Positions 1 to 6,352 of a DNA stretch of 26,140 nucleotides are shown piece after piece. The DNA comes from an uncultured Allobaculum sp. Lineage in GTDB: Bacteria > Bacillota_I > Bacilli_A > Erysipelotrichales > Erysipelotrichaceae. A model generated the notes under the pieces. The model made no database searches. It worked only from the letters and a program-made list of their open reading frames with translations, and was not told the DNA's origin. The position numbers were made by a program, and so were the translations under genes. Location of the stretch: the NCBI GenBank assembly GCA_910577085.1, contig CAJTLE010000028.1:1-26140 (forward strand). Reading direction: 5' to 3'. How positions within the stretch are numbered: position 1 is the first letter of the stretch; every line of letters starts with the position of its first letter.

Positions 1-150
1 CATTTCTTCCTGGTCAAACATGTAGTGTCCGCCAATAGAGCGATGGGCAGGCATTCCATCTTCAATCATTTTGTACAAGGTGGGCCTGGCAACCCCAAGG
101 TATTTGCAGGCTTGCGACGTCTTCATTCTCATGGATTTATAATGACACAT
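1..150 (-). CDS. Excisionase-type helix-turn-helix protein, C-terminus cut by window edge
   Basis: The minus strand is open from the window edge to an in-frame stop just before an ATG at 150; in-frame ATGs also occur at 132 and 126. The peptide from 126 reads MKTSQACKYLGVARPTLYKM followed by IEDGMPAHRSIGGHYMFDQEEM. This is the HTH_17/excisionase pattern: a short helix, a helix-turn-helix beginning at the 'YLGV' segment, then a 'GMPAHR' wing. Members bind DNA as phage or integrative-element excisionases, or as small DNA-binding modules of restriction and toxin systems. No good Shine-Dalgarno precedes any start, so the exact start is open. Only about 50 residues are visible and the partner genes lie outside the window, so the role cannot be assigned. 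Confidence 0.6.
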   Translation of the reverse strand, partial: MCHYKSMRMKTSQACKYLGVARPTLYKMIEDGMPAHRSIGGHYMFDQEEM

Positions 151-299
151 CTATTTCATTATGGACTGTTTTTCCCTTAAAAACCTAATATAACTAACTG
201 TTAAAATCCGTCCTGCAGATGACAGACTGCTCGCTGACCATGGTAGTTTTGAATCTTTTCGAAATGTTTCAAGTTCTGGATCGGTGAAAGTTAGTGAAA

Positions 300-764
300 T
301 TATGCCTTTTTCTTCCCTGTCATGGAGTCAACATCCAGAATCAGACAGGTTGTTCTGGGGATCGCCGCATCATTGTAGGCTTTGACTTCTCCATAATAGT
401 GAGCCATCAAAGCATCCAGAATTGCTTTTTTCTCTTCCGGCTTCGCAATCCGCATATGGCCAAAGCCCGTTACACTCTCATAGAACATTGTACAGCGCTG
501 TCTGGGTTCGTTATAATCGAGAACTTCATCCCGGTGGATTTCAAAGCAGACATTGGGATTTTTCCTGATCAAATCCAGTTTCTTTCCTTCATCCGCACAA
601 TGAAAATACAGGCGGGTTTTGTCGCCCGCATACTCAACTGCATAGTTCATCACCACCAGATACGGATAAGGTTCATCATGCATGGCAATGTGGCAGACCT
701 GTCCGCCATCAAGAATCTCGCGGATCTTCTGCGGATCCTGAATTTCCAGTTTTTTCTTTCTCAT
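300..764 (-). CDS. Pyridoxamine 5'-phosphate oxidase family protein (NimA-like split-barrel flavoprotein)
   Basis: The 154-residue product starts MRKKKLEIQDPQKIREIL and has the NimA-like order: a basic N-terminus, 'CHIAMHDEPYPYLVVMNYAV' (first barrel strands), then 'LYFHCADEGKKLDLI', whose His sits where NimA proteins have their active-site His, then 'NPNVCFEIHRDE'. The family binds FMN or haem in a split beta-barrel dimer. Some members reduce nitroimidazoles, but many are uncharacterised, so a resistance role is not claimed. An upstream in-frame ATG at 812 would add 16 residues. I prefer 764 because it follows a GAGGAAG ribosome site and because a TATAAT box at 828-833 would place transcription start about 8 bases before the 812 ATG. 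It appears to be a single-gene unit. Confidence 0.85.
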   Translation of the reverse strand: MRKKKLEIQDPQKIREILDGGQVCHIAMHDEPYPYLVVMNYAVEYAGDKTRLYFHCADEGKKLDLIRKNPNVCFEIHRDEVLDYNEPRQRCTMFYESVTGFGHMRIAKPEEKKAILDALMAHYYGEVKAYNDAAIPRTTCLILDVDSMTGKKKA

Positions 765-827
765 CGACTTCTTCCTCGTCTTTCCGGTACAAAGGGTTAC
801 TTTTCCTTGCATCTTTGTATTGGCCTC

Positions 828-833
828 ATTATA
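828..833 (-). promoter_or_regulatory. -10 box for the NimA-like gene
   Basis: The minus strand reads TATAAT here, a perfect -10 hexamer, about 64 bases before the preferred start at 764. No convincing -35 hexamer is seen at 16-19 bases. The overlapping plus-strand sequence TATATA could serve as a weak divergent -10. Confidence 0.45.
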
Positions 834-1037
834 TATCGAGAGAATCAGACATTAGACAGAAAATATGATCTCAATTTTCTTTCTGGCTTTCGCTGCTCTT
901 GTCTGGTCATCCTGTCGGATTCCGCCTGTGATATGGAATTCGCGAATAAAATCATCCCATTCCTGTGAATAAATTTCGAAACCTCCGGTTTTCTGGCTTG
1001 ATCTTCCCTTCCGGTTCGGGGTATCCTTGTTTTAGTT

Positions 1038-1075
1038 GATCCCGAGGCCTTTGCAGGCGGCCAAAGGATCTTTTT
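1038..1075 (+). terminator. Terminator-like hairpin, plus strand, first of two
   Basis: Arms GATCC (1038-1042) and GGATC (1066-1070) enclose a second GGCC/GGCC pairing (1046-1049 with 1059-1062) and are followed by five T at 1071-1075. No plus-strand gene upstream is evident. Confidence 0.4.
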
Positions 1076-1079
1076 ATTT

Positions 1080-1129
1080 GAGCCAGTCAATACAGTGTTC
1101 TATGTTCTGTATCCACTGGCTCTTTTTTT
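1080..1129 (+). terminator. Terminator hairpin, plus strand, second of two
   Basis: Arms GAGCCAGT (1080-1087) and ACTGGCTC (1115-1122) pair perfectly. An inner helix ATACAG (1090-1095) with CTGTAT (1107-1112) extends the stem, and seven T follow at 1123-1129. On the minus strand the stem is followed by a purine-rich run, so it is directional. It faces the gtrA-family terminator at 1134, the arrangement normally seen between convergent transcripts, yet no plus-strand gene is recognised to its left. Confidence 0.65.
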
Positions 1130-1133
1130 GCGT

Positions 1134-1161
1134 AAAAAAACCGGGAGTCTGGTCCCGGTTG
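1134..1161 (-). terminator. Rho-independent terminator of the GtrA-family gene
   Basis: On the minus strand a stem ACCGGGA/TCCCGGT is followed by seven T (1134-1140), about 30 bases after the GtrA-family stop codon. Confidence 0.8.
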
Positions 1162-1191
1162 AATGACAGTTGAATGATGTTGTTGATTGTC

Positions 1192-1626
1192 TTACTTGGC
1201 AGCCTTTTTATTTCCTGGCTTTTTGAAGATGATGAACTTGGAGAAGAGGTAGTTGAGGGCAATAACGATGACATTGGCAATGACTTTCCAGAGCATCGCA
1301 TTCATGTGCATCATATCCACGGCCCAGATCATAATTCCAAGGTCAAAGATTTCCGAGACCAGACGAAATCCGGCAAAGGATACAAATTCCTGGATGTTCT
1401 GCTTAAAGGTCTGGTTGCGGCTTTCGAAGACGAACAGTTTGTTGGTCACAAAAGCAACCAGCATTGCAGCCAGCCAGGCAATCAGGTTACTGGCGGTATT
1501 GCTGAGTGAGGCCATATCGTAGCAGACATGGAAGGTTCCAATGTTGACAACGGTTGCGACTGCACCCCAGAAGCCGTATTTAATCAGTTCTTTGTACTTT
1601 CTTAAAAGCTTTAAAATGGTCTCCAT
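1192..1626 (-). CDS. GtrA-family membrane protein
   Basis: The 144-residue product has four hydrophobic segments (roughly residues 15-35, 43-68, 80-103 and 110-132) with the GtrA signature order: 'LIKYGFWGAVATVVNIGTF' in segment 1, 'NLIAWLAAMLVAFVTNKLFVF' in segment 2, and a final 'NYLFSKFIIFKK'. GtrA-like proteins are thought to help move or bind lipid-linked sugars (undecaprenyl-phosphate-glucose type) for cell-surface glycosylation. The usual neighbouring glycosyltransferase is absent, so the substrate is unknown. The start is fixed by GGGGAGG six bases before ATG. It lies downstream of the tsf terminator and ends in its own terminator, so it is probably a single-gene unit. Confidence 0.88.
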   Translation of the reverse strand: METILKLLRKYKELIKYGFWGAVATVVNIGTFHVCYDMASLSNTASNLIAWLAAMLVAFVTNKLFVFESRNQTFKQNIQEFVSFAGFRLVSEIFDLGIMIWAVDMMHMNAMLWKVIANVIVIALNYLFSKFIIFKKPGNKKAAK

Positions 1627-1932
1627 AGGATCCTCCCCGTCTGTTCTTTTTAAAATTGCTTACGTGCTGAAACCTGGATACTTTAACATATTTATTCCGG
1701 GAAAGTCCGGTCAGATTGAGGAGAATGGTCAAAAAAGAGTTCTCTTCAGATCTTCAGGGGGTTCATTCTGGATTGTAAGCCTTTTAGAAGGCTGCCAGAC
1801 ATTCTGCTTTTGGGACGAAATTCAAGGATTCTCTGACTTTTGATTCATTCACGATGACGACTTCCGGTTCGTCCCGAGCATTCCCGCCCTTGCGGTTCGT
1901 TCTCCATTCCCTCTTCAAAGTCCTGGTAAACG
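1627..1932. other. 306-base spacer between tsf terminator and the GtrA-family gene
   Basis: I see no gene that can be supported. A small hairpin AGCCTT/AAGGCT lies at 1778-1793 without a T run. A minus-strand frame ending at 1784 gives a protein-like tail ('DEPEVVIVNESKVRESL'), but it has no good start and overlaps the tsf terminator upstream, so it is at best a relic. The promoter of the GtrA-family gene must lie here, but no clear -35/-10 pair was found. Confidence 0.35.
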
Positions 1933-1956
1933 AAAAAAGGACCCATAAGGGTCCTT
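1933..1956 (-). terminator. Rho-independent terminator of rpsB-tsf
   Basis: On the minus strand a perfect 8-base stem AAGGACCC / GGGTCCTT with loop TTAT is followed by a T run (six T at 1933-1938, overlapping the stem foot). It lies about 25 bases beyond the tsf stop and closes the rpsB-tsf unit, so pyrH and frr, often next, are not part of it. Confidence 0.9.
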
Positions 1957-1979
1957 CATGATCAAAGTGAGTTTTCGGG

Positions 1980-2876
1980 TTACTTGTGAGCAGCTTCCAT
2001 CTGAGCTGCAACTTCAGCGGCGAAATCTTCTTCTTTCTTTTCGATTCCTTCACCAACCTGGAAGCGGATGAATTCAACAACAGAAGCGTTGTTTTCTTTG
2101 AGGTATCCACTGACTTTTTTCTTAGAATCAAGGAAGAATTCCTGATCGAGGAGGCATTCTTCCTGGAAGTGTTTGGAAACTTTTCCTTTCAGAATTCCCT
2201 GGATCATCTTTTCAGGCTTACCAGCCATTTTTGGGTCTTCAGCCATGATTTTCTTCTGAACTTCTTCTTCGTGAGCAAGAACATCAGCTGGGATATCTTT
2301 TTCACTTACGTATACTGGACGCATGGAAGCAACCTGCATAGCGATTTCTTTCGCAGCCTGTGGGTTGCCGCCTTCCATTACAACGAGAGCGGAGATAGCG
2401 CCTTTGTTGTGCATGTAAGCGCCGAATACCTGAGCGTCAGTTTTCTTAACGATAGCAATACGACGAAGAGTGATTTTTTCACCAATCGTTGCAGTTGCGG
2501 ATACGATCAGATCGTTGATTGTGCCGGATGGCAGCTGGATTTCCAGTGCTTCTTCAACAGTAGCAGGCTGGTTAGCCAGTAATGCACCCTGGATCTGGTC
2601 AAGCAGTTCCAGGAACTGTTCGTTTTTGGAAACGAAGTCAGTTTCGGAGTTAACTTCGAAGATAACTGCTGTATCGCCTTCAGTAGCGACACGAGTCAGA
2701 CCTTCAGCAGCAACGCGGCCAGCTTTTTTAGTGGATTTTGCGATGCCGTTTTCACGCAGCCAGTCAATGGCTTTTTCCATGTCACCGTCTACAGCAGTCA
2801 GGGCTTTTTTGCAGTCCATCATGCCAGCGCCAGTTTTTTCACGGAGTTCTTTGACCTGTTTTGCAGTGATTGCCAT
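1980..2876 (-). CDS. tsf: Elongation factor Ts
   Basis: EF-Ts is the guanine nucleotide exchange factor that frees GDP from EF-Tu during translation. The 298-residue product has the full architecture: an N-terminal UBA-like domain ('KQVKELREKTGAGMMDCKKAL', residues 6-26), the family signature 'SETDFVSKNEQF' near residue 80 at the start of the core, two core subdomains, and the coiled-coil/C-terminal module ending 'EEDFAAEVAAQMEAAHK'. Length is normal for the family. It follows rpsB after a 24-base gap, the near-universal bacterial order. A GAGGG site precedes the start at a slightly long spacing. Expression should follow the rpsB promoter. Confidence 0.97.
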   Translation of the reverse strand: MAITAKQVKELREKTGAGMMDCKKALTAVDGDMEKAIDWLRENGIAKSTKKAGRVAAEGLTRVATEGDTAVIFEVNSETDFVSKNEQFLELLDQIQGALLANQPATVEEALEIQLPSGTINDLIVSATATIGEKITLRRIAIVKKTDAQVFGAYMHNKGAISALVVMEGGNPQAAKEIAMQVASMRPVYVSEKDIPADVLAHEEEVQKKIMAEDPKMAGKPEKMIQGILKGKVSKHFQEECLLDQEFFLDSKKKVSGYLKENNASVVEFIRFQVGEGIEKKEEDFAAEVAAQMEAAHK

Positions 2877-2900
2877 GTTCTATTATCCCTCTTTCCGAGA

Positions 2901-3836
2901 TTAAGCAGCTGTTTTTTCAGCTGGTTTCTCTTCTGTTTTTGGAGCGTCGTTTCTTGGTCCTCTGTTCTGACCTGGACGGCCATTGTAAGGACGACGGCCG
3001 GCATTGCGACGTTCCATATTTCTTTTGCGGCGTTCTTCGTTTCTTGCTCTGCGGCGTCTTTCGTTTTCAGCAATCTGAGCTTCAACATTGCGGACAACGT
3101 CTTCCATGTTGACATCTTCTTCAGGATTGTCGAGGTAAGCGATTTCGAGCAGACCGCCTTTAGCGTCTACGATTGCGTCAGCAAGGATGGTTGTGATCAG
3201 TTTGATCGAACGGTTAGCATCATCATTGGAAGCAATTGGGAAATCCGCATCTTCTGGATCGCAGTTTGTGTCGAGCATAGCGAATACAGGGATACCCAGT
3301 TTCTTAGCTTCTGCAACTGCGTTGTGTTCTTCTTTCGGGTCGATGATAACAACTGCGTCAGGCAGTTTTTTCATTTCTTTGATACCGCCAAGGGAAGTTT
3401 CGAGTTTTGCTTTTTCCTTGAGGATCTTAGCCTGTTCTTTCTTCGTGTAAACTTCGAGTTTACCGCTGGCTTCCATTTCTTCGATTTCAATCAGACGTTT
3501 GATACGTTTCTGGATTGTACGGAAGTTAGTGAGCAGACCACCTAACCAACGTTTGTTTACATAGAAAGATCCGGAACGCAGAGCCTGCTCTTCGATGGTG
3601 TCTGCAGCCTGTTTCTTTGTTCCGACGAACAGAACTTTACCGCCTCTTTCGGAGATTGCTTTCAGTTCGTTGTAGGCATTTTCTACCTGGTTGAGTGTTT
3701 TGTTTAAATCAACGATGTAAACCCCGTTTCTGCTTGTGTAAATATAGGGTTTCATCTTAGGGTTCCATTTGCGGGTCTGATGTCCGAAGTGAACACCATT
3801 CTCCAGCATTTTTTTCATGGATACAATGTTAGACAT
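2901..3836 (-). CDS. rpsB: 30S ribosomal protein S2 with long basic C-terminal tail
   Basis: S2 binds late to the 30S head-body junction, next to S1 in bacteria that have it. The core is typical: 'MKKMLENGVHFGHQTRKWNPKM' at residues 7-28, 'YIVDLNKTLNQVENAY', 'KKQAADTIEEQALRSG', 'RWLGGLLTNFRTI', and 'IPVFAMLDTNCDPEDADFPI' in the C-terminal core. At 311 residues it is about 50-70 longer than common S2 proteins (roughly 235-260). The extra part begins near residue 240 and is rich in Arg, Asn, Glu, Gly and Pro ('ENERRRRARNEERRKRNMER', then an Arg-Gly-Pro-Asn stretch), probably disordered and RNA-binding. The start follows AAAGGA. It has its own promoter and leader (separate entries). Confidence 0.97.
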   Translation of the reverse strand: MSNIVSMKKMLENGVHFGHQTRKWNPKMKPYIYTSRNGVYIVDLNKTLNQVENAYNELKAISERGGKVLFVGTKKQAADTIEEQALRSGSFYVNKRWLGGLLTNFRTIQKRIKRLIEIEEMEASGKLEVYTKKEQAKILKEKAKLETSLGGIKEMKKLPDAVVIIDPKEEHNAVAEAKKLGIPVFAMLDTNCDPEDADFPIASNDDANRSIKLITTILADAIVDAKGGLLEIAYLDNPEEDVNMEDVVRNVEAQIAENERRRRARNEERRKRNMERRNAGRRPYNGRPGQNRGPRNDAPKTEEKPAEKTAA

Positions 3837-3860
3837 AAATAATCCTTTCCGTTAGTCCTC

Positions 3861-3917
3861 CACCATTTCGAAGGGAAGCAACACATCGACTGTGCACGGG
3901 ATTCCCAATTCATGGTG
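3861..3917 (-). ncRNA. Candidate structured rpsB leader (possible S2 autoregulatory element)
   Basis: In the transcribed leader, CACCAT (3912-3917) pairs with ATGGTG (3861-3866), GGGAA pairs with TTCCC inside it, and GCACA pairs with TGTGT near the tip, giving a long interrupted hairpin that ends just before a GGAGG and the rpsB ribosome site. Autoregulatory leaders are common for ribosomal protein genes, and S2 represses its own operon in enterobacteria, but this fold does not match a family I can name. The function is inference. Confidence 0.4.
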
Positions 3918-3950
3918 TGTGTAATTTAAGCGGTCCAATCCGCAATTGGC

Positions 3951-3979
3951 ATTATAACAAATGCATGCTATTGCATCAA
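3951..3979 (-). promoter_or_regulatory. Strong promoter of rpsB-tsf
   Basis: The minus strand reads TTGATG (3974-3979), a 17-base spacer and a perfect TATAAT (3951-3956). The -35 box overlaps the xerC stop codon (3976-3978). Transcription would begin near 3944, giving a leader of about 105 bases. Confidence 0.85.
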
Positions 3980-4917
3980 CTGTCAGAAAGGTTAAAATCC
4001 GCAAAAGCTTTCTGACAGGCTTTGCGCAGGCTTTCATTGGAAATATGGGTGTAAATCTGCGTAGTTGAAAGCGCTGCATGGCCTAAAAGTTCCTGAACTG
4101 TACGAATATCCGCTCCCCCATCCAGCAGCTGGGTTGCATAAGAATGGCGAAGCATATGTGGATGTACGTTAATCGTCATGCCCACTTTCTGGCTGTGAAT
4201 CTGCATGCGGTACTGCACACCACGCGCGGTGAGCGGACCGCCGTTTTTATTGAGAAAGAGCAGCCCGCCGCCGCCGCTTTCAACTTTCCAGCTTTGAAGC
4301 AGCCCCATCAGCCACACCGGGATTGGAACAATCCGCTCCTTATTCCCCTTTCCGACAATCCGCACAATGCGCTCATCGAAATGAAAATCCACCCATTGCA
4401 GCCCGCAGGCTTCAGAAACACGCAGTCCGCAGCCATAGATCAAAGAGAACAGCACTCTGTCTCTTCGATCGGAAGCATTTGACAGGTCAAATCCGGAAAG
4501 AAACTGCCCGACCTCTTCCTGGAAGAGGTATTCGGGCAGTTTCTTTGTTTTCTTAAAACCATGAATCTGACCAAGCGGACTGTCGGTCACAAGCCCCTGC
4601 ATCTGTAAAAACTTATAAAACTGCTTAAGGGTGCTCAACTTTCTGGTCATGGTTGAATTTTTCAGGGTCTGATCCGGATAGAGCCTGCGCAGATCGGACA
4701 GATACTCAAGAATCAGCAGCCGGTCGGCCTGCAGATAATCCAGACTCTTTTCAGACAGCCAGTTCTGATATTGCTCGAGATCCGTGCGCTGGGCTTTGGT
4801 CGATGCTTCAGAACGGGAGTTCTGGGCATACTGTCGTTTTAAAAACAGTTCGATCTGATCGCCAAGGTCTTTCGATTCTCCCGCTGGCAGAGTAGTCATG
4901 GTTTTTATCTCGTCCAT
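3976..4917 (-). CDS. xerC: Tyrosine recombinase XerC
   Basis: Xer recombinases resolve chromosome dimers at dif before cell division. The 313-residue protein has an N-terminal SAM-like core-binding domain (about residues 15-125) and a C-terminal catalytic domain with all expected residues in order: Arg in 'GCGLRVSEACGLQW', Lys in 'GKGNKERIVPIP', His-x-x-Arg in 'HPHMLRHSYATQLL', His in 'LLGHAALSTTQ', and the Tyr nucleophile in 'IYTHIS'. It starts 7 bases after the trmFO stop behind AGAGG. The topA-trmFO-xerC order is that of Firmicutes xerC/codV, which favours XerC over XerD, although sequence alone does not separate them firmly. The clpQ-clpY-codY genes that often follow are missing. Confidence 0.9.
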   Translation of the reverse strand: MDEIKTMTTLPAGESKDLGDQIELFLKRQYAQNSRSEASTKAQRTDLEQYQNWLSEKSLDYLQADRLLILEYLSDLRRLYPDQTLKNSTMTRKLSTLKQFYKFLQMQGLVTDSPLGQIHGFKKTKKLPEYLFQEEVGQFLSGFDLSNASDRRDRVLFSLIYGCGLRVSEACGLQWVDFHFDERIVRIVGKGNKERIVPIPVWLMGLLQSWKVESGGGGLLFLNKNGGPLTARGVQYRMQIHSQKVGMTINVHPHMLRHSYATQLLDGGADIRTVQELLGHAALSTTQIYTHISNESLRKACQKAFADFNLSDS

Positions 4918-4924
4918 GAATCCT

Positions 4925-6352
4925 CTATTTCTCTGCCTGAGAATTGGCTGCCTGGGCGGATTCAGGCTGTGGATTGGCAGTTGTATTCAAGGCTGGCTGA
5001 ACCGTTTCTTCTTGCTCTTCTTGAGGGCGATCATCAAAGACTGGTCCCTCCCAGTCGGCATTGACAATCTTCGCCACTTCCTGGATCCGTTCTAAGGCAT
5101 TGGCAGCCAGTCGATCCTTGCGATCTTTCTTCCGACATTTTTCTGTCAGTTCGAACAGACCGAAGTTGGCGTTCATCGGCTGGAAATGAGCCGGATCGGC
5201 ATGGGAGATGTAGTAAGCCTGGCTGCCCATGGCTGTCTTACGGCCAAACAGCACGGGCTCTTCGCCTTTCAGCTGTCGGGCCATGGCCAGACCTGCCTGC
5301 AGGCCAGAGGCTGCACTTTCTACATACCCCTCTACCCCGCTGATCTGACCGGCAAAGAACAGATCCGGACGGGTTTTGAAGCGATATTGTTCATCCAGTA
5401 CGGTTGGGGCGCAAAGGAAAGAGTTGCGGTGCATTACGCCATACCGGGCAAATTTTGCATTTTCAAGACCTGGAATCATCGAGAAGACACGCTTCTGTTC
5501 CGGCCATGTGAGATGCGTCTGGAAGCCGACGATGTTATAGAGCGTCGCGCCGACGTTATCCTGACGAAGCTGAACGACCGCAACGGGACGTTCGCCTTCT
5601 TTTTCCAGACCTACTGGTTTTAATGGGCCAAACAACAGGGTCTGATAGCCGCGGCGGGCCATTTCTTCAACCGGCATGCAGCCTTCAAACACTTTTGGAT
5701 CTTTTTCAAACTCATGCAGATTGGCACACTTGGCATTGACCAGTTCGTTGTAGAACGCATCGTATTGCTCAGCGTCCATTGCACAGTTGATATAAGAGGC
5801 TTCTCCTTTGTCATAACGGCTTTTGAAGTACGCCTTGGAAAAGTCGATCGAATCTTTTTCAACAATTGGGGCCGCTGCATCAAAGAAATGCAGGGCTTCA
5901 CTGCCGGTTAATCTGGCAATTTCATCGGCCAGATCATCCGAGCATAACGGACCGGCCGCAATGATCGTCGGCCCTTCGGGAATCGTGGTGGCTTCTTCTC
6001 TGACCACTTCAATGAGCGGATGAGATTCCATCGCTTCCGTAACCGTTTTGGAAAAGCCCTCACGATCAACCGCCAGAGCGGATCCGGCTGGTACGCGGTT
6101 GACATCCGCTGCATGCAGGATCAGGGAGTTGAGCTGGCGCATTTCTTCTTTCATGACACCAACAGCGTTTTTGAGCGAATCCGAGCGCAGCGAGTTGGAG
6201 CAGACCAGTTCGCCAAAGCCGTCCGTATGGAAGGCCGGCGCATATTTATGCGGGCGCATTTCATACAGACGAACCGGAATGCCGCGGTTGGCCAACTGCC
6301 ATGCCGCTTCACAGCCGGCCAGACCGGCCCCGATAATCTGAACCTGACTCAT
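4925..6352 (-). CDS. trmFO: Methylenetetrahydrofolate-tRNA-(uracil-5-)-methyltransferase TrmFO
   Basis: TrmFO makes 5-methyluridine at position 54 of the tRNA T-loop using 5,10-methylenetetrahydrofolate and FAD. The 475-residue product opens with the FAD dinucleotide fold 'IIGAGLAGCEAAWQLANRG' (residues 6-24) and the family segment 'VRLYEMRPHKYAPAFHTDGF', then 'ELVCSNSLRSDSLKNAVGV', which holds the conserved catalytic-region Cys. The C-terminal half has 'FAGQISGVEGYVESAASGL', also a hallmark. The last 35 or so residues (Gln, Asn, Ala, Pro, Glu-rich) go beyond the normal end (about 435-445 residues). Its ATG overlaps the topA TGA (ATGA), so the two are translationally coupled. Confidence 0.96.
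   Translation of the reverse strand: MSQVQIIGAGLAGCEAAWQLANRGIPVRLYEMRPHKYAPAFHTDGFGELVCSNSLRSDSLKNAVGVMKEEMRQLNSLILHAADVNRVPAGSALAVDREGFSKTVTEAMESHPLIEVVREEATTIPEGPTIIAAGPLCSDDLADEIARLTGSEALHFFDAAAPIVEKDSIDFSKAYFKSRYDKGEASYINCAMDAEQYDAFYNELVNAKCANLHEFEKDPKVFEGCMPVEEMARRGYQTLLFGPLKPVGLEKEGERPVAVVQLRQDNVGATLYNIVGFQTHLTWPEQKRVFSMIPGLENAKFARYGVMHRNSFLCAPTVLDEQYRFKTRPDLFFAGQISGVEGYVESAASGLQAGLAMARQLKGEEPVLFGRKTAMGSQAYYISHADPAHFQPMNANFGLFELTEKCRKKDRKDRLAANALERIQEVAKIVNADWEGPVFDDRPQEEQEETVQPALNTTANPQPESAQAANSQAEK

Larger units (their letters stand above)
765..1133. other. Gene-poor gap with tandem plus-strand hairpins and a degraded minus-strand frame
   Basis: No confident gene lies here. The minus strand is open for 60 codons between stops at 1032-1034 and 852-854 and reads like protein (its last part includes 'EIYSQEWDDFIREFHITGG'), but it has no ATG, GTG or TTG start, so it may be the remnant of a lost gene. 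On the plus strand a 35-codon ORF at 865-972 begins MISIFFLAFAALVWSSC, which resembles a short lipoprotein signal, but it lacks a ribosome site. Two terminator-like hairpins follow on the plus strand (listed separately). Confidence 0.4.

Noticed and set aside
294..968. Long plus-strand ORF of 224 codons
   Set aside because: Mostly antisense to the NimA-like gene, with protein composition typical of a shadow frame and no ribosome site.
1020..1075. Possible T-box, SRP RNA or tmRNA in the 813-1133 gap
   Set aside because: None of the conserved motifs of these RNAs could be found on either strand.
1784..1932. Minus-strand frame with a protein-like end between tsf and the GtrA gene
   Set aside because: It has no usable start after the tsf terminator and the upstream part is a tsf shadow.
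1986..2582. Plus-strand ORF of 198 codons opposite tsf
   Set aside because: Phe/Ser-rich shadow of a highly conserved minus-strand gene.
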